The notes beneath the pieces were generated by a model. That model worked only from the letters and a program-made list of their open reading frames with translations, was not told where the DNA came from and did not search any database. Of a stretch of DNA of 64,000 bases, positions 1 through 64,000 are shown one piece after another. The stretch is taken from assembly GCA_951217055.1 (NCBI GenBank), contig OX578286.1, positions 14,471,050-14,535,049 of the forward strand, given 5' to 3'. The translations under genes were made by a program, and so were the position numbers. This stretch comes from Gerris lacustris. Lineage: Eukaryota > Arthropoda > Insecta > Hemiptera > Gerridae. Numbering within the stretch: the stretch's first letter is position 1; each line of letters begins with the position of its first letter.

Positions 1-230
1 CACACGCAAATTTGGAGATAATATTCATTTCTCAGTTTTGCCTCGGGATATGTTTTTTGTAAATGTATGTCAAAATCGGCCCAGTAGTTTAGGCTCCAGG
101 CGTCTGCACTGTAGACATTTTTTAAAAACTACTTTTTTGGACTCGGGGGACCTCAAAACGTGTAAATTCATCAAAATCTCTTGGAATCTTTGGAGCCATC
201 ACAATACTTTCTCTTTATATGAGAAAGTAA
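1..230 (+). repeat. Dispersed repeat X, copy 1 (cut by window edge)
   Basis: Contains GGCCCAGTAGTTTAGGCTCC, GGGGACCTCAAAACGTGTAA and TATGAGAAAGTAA, shared with 2078-2580, 45245-45890 (inverted) and 59480-59912. Short open frames through it are by-products of the repeat. Confidence 0.85.
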
Positions 231-879
231 AAAGGCTCATCACCGGGAATAGCCAAAAACACTTCACCACCAGAAACGTAACTCCTGCAGATATCAAGAG
301 ATTTCTGCATGTTTTTGATGTTTAGATTATGCATACTCACATTAATATTGCTTATAACAAGTAAAAATATGTAGTTGCAATTTTTCTAATAAATAAAAAA
401 ATAAATAAAATAAAAATAGATGATGTAATTTAATCTAAAGGTGTTGAGTTTTATGCTATAACTGAAACAAACTTTTAAATGGTAAAATGGTGTCCTTTAT
501 TTTAATTATAGCTTTTAAATAATTCAGTCAATATCATTTTTTTTTTTTAATTTTACTCTCTATATTTATAAGATTAAACTGCAAGAACTCAATTAATTTT
601 ATACAAATTTAAAGCTTTAAAATAATTTTTTTGTAATGAATTATTTTATATATAAAATATTTATTTTAGAAAAGACAATTATGGCCTTTAATTTTTTTAA
701 TGGCTTTATCATATTAATTAATTTTATCAATACAATTATTTTTCCCAATCAATTATTTTTTTTGTGAGGGGTCAATCTTACCCCTTATACTTACGTTATC
801 ATCTATGAACACCTTTCTTAGTTGGACCTATTATATTATTTTTTTTTTTTTTTTACACAAAAAAGCCTTTTTGTCTTTG
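231..879. other. AT-rich 3' flank of stac
   Basis: Very AT-rich, with T and A runs. I see no gene or recognisable element here apart from scattered AATAAA-like hexamers. Confidence 0.6.
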
Positions 880-885
880 TTTATT
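880..885 (-). terminator. candidate poly(A) signal of stac
   Basis: AATAAA on the minus strand about 110 nt after the stac stop codon, in T/A-rich DNA. The motif is frequent by chance at this composition, so it is only the nearest reasonable candidate. Confidence 0.3.
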
Positions 886-993
886 TTATTTGTATTTTCT
901 TATTACATATAAGTTTAATTATTGTTAGTCACTTATTTGTTTAATAATTGATTTTTTGTTTGTTTGTTATTTTAATATTGGTCCTTATGTGTA

Positions 994-64000
<63,007 letters not shown>

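Overview
The window is AT-rich animal nuclear DNA, almost certainly from an insect. A hemipteran is a guess from the style of the dispersed repeats, not shown by the genes. It has spliceosomal introns with GT..AG ends, many DNA transposons and SINEs, long simple repeats and one 200-N scaffold gap. Only two protein-coding genes can be supported.

Gene 1 fills the window on the minus strand. It is the 3' half of a BAIAP3/Munc13-4-type gene (Drosophila staccato / unc-13 homolog 4B), which tethers and primes vesicles at SNAREs. Sixteen exons can be placed by homology, from a partial exon at the right edge (63982-64000) to the stop codon at 994. All joins keep phase and give 856 residues: the end of C2A, the MUN/MHD region, MHD2, C2B with all five calcium-binding Asp, and the conserved tail. 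The 5' half lies beyond 64000.

Gene 2 (51301-51762, plus strand) is an intact, intronless ACOT13/THEM2-type acyl-CoA thioesterase nested in intron 4 of gene 1, probably a retrogene. The last part of its coding sequence has been amplified downstream as a 111-bp tandem array.

The most striking object is a 17.3-kb satellite (about 19010-36345) in the 33.2-kb intron 7 of gene 1. Its 20-bp monomer is two 7-bp inverted arms separated by 2-nt and 4-nt spacers, so every monomer can form a hairpin. The array switches strand several times, is inverted about a centre near 24520, and carries 3.2- to 5.0-kb higher-order copies, one pair offset by exactly 5000 bp. Direct copies of a flanking repeat lie on both sides.

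The remaining intron space holds mobile DNA. Several elements have readable ends: a hAT MITE with an 8-bp target duplication (10203-10810), a PIF/Harbinger derivative (12729-13099), a TA-flanked long-inverted-repeat element (38102-39127), a piggyBac-type element in TTAA (47612-48201), a second hAT MITE (62266-62649), foldback elements carrying a tRNA-like segment, tRNA-headed SINEs, a Ty3/gypsy reverse transcriptase scrap and an LTR-like insertion. Perfect short hairpins from local inverted duplication are unusually common. I saw no CRISPR, bacterial gene or intact functional tRNA.
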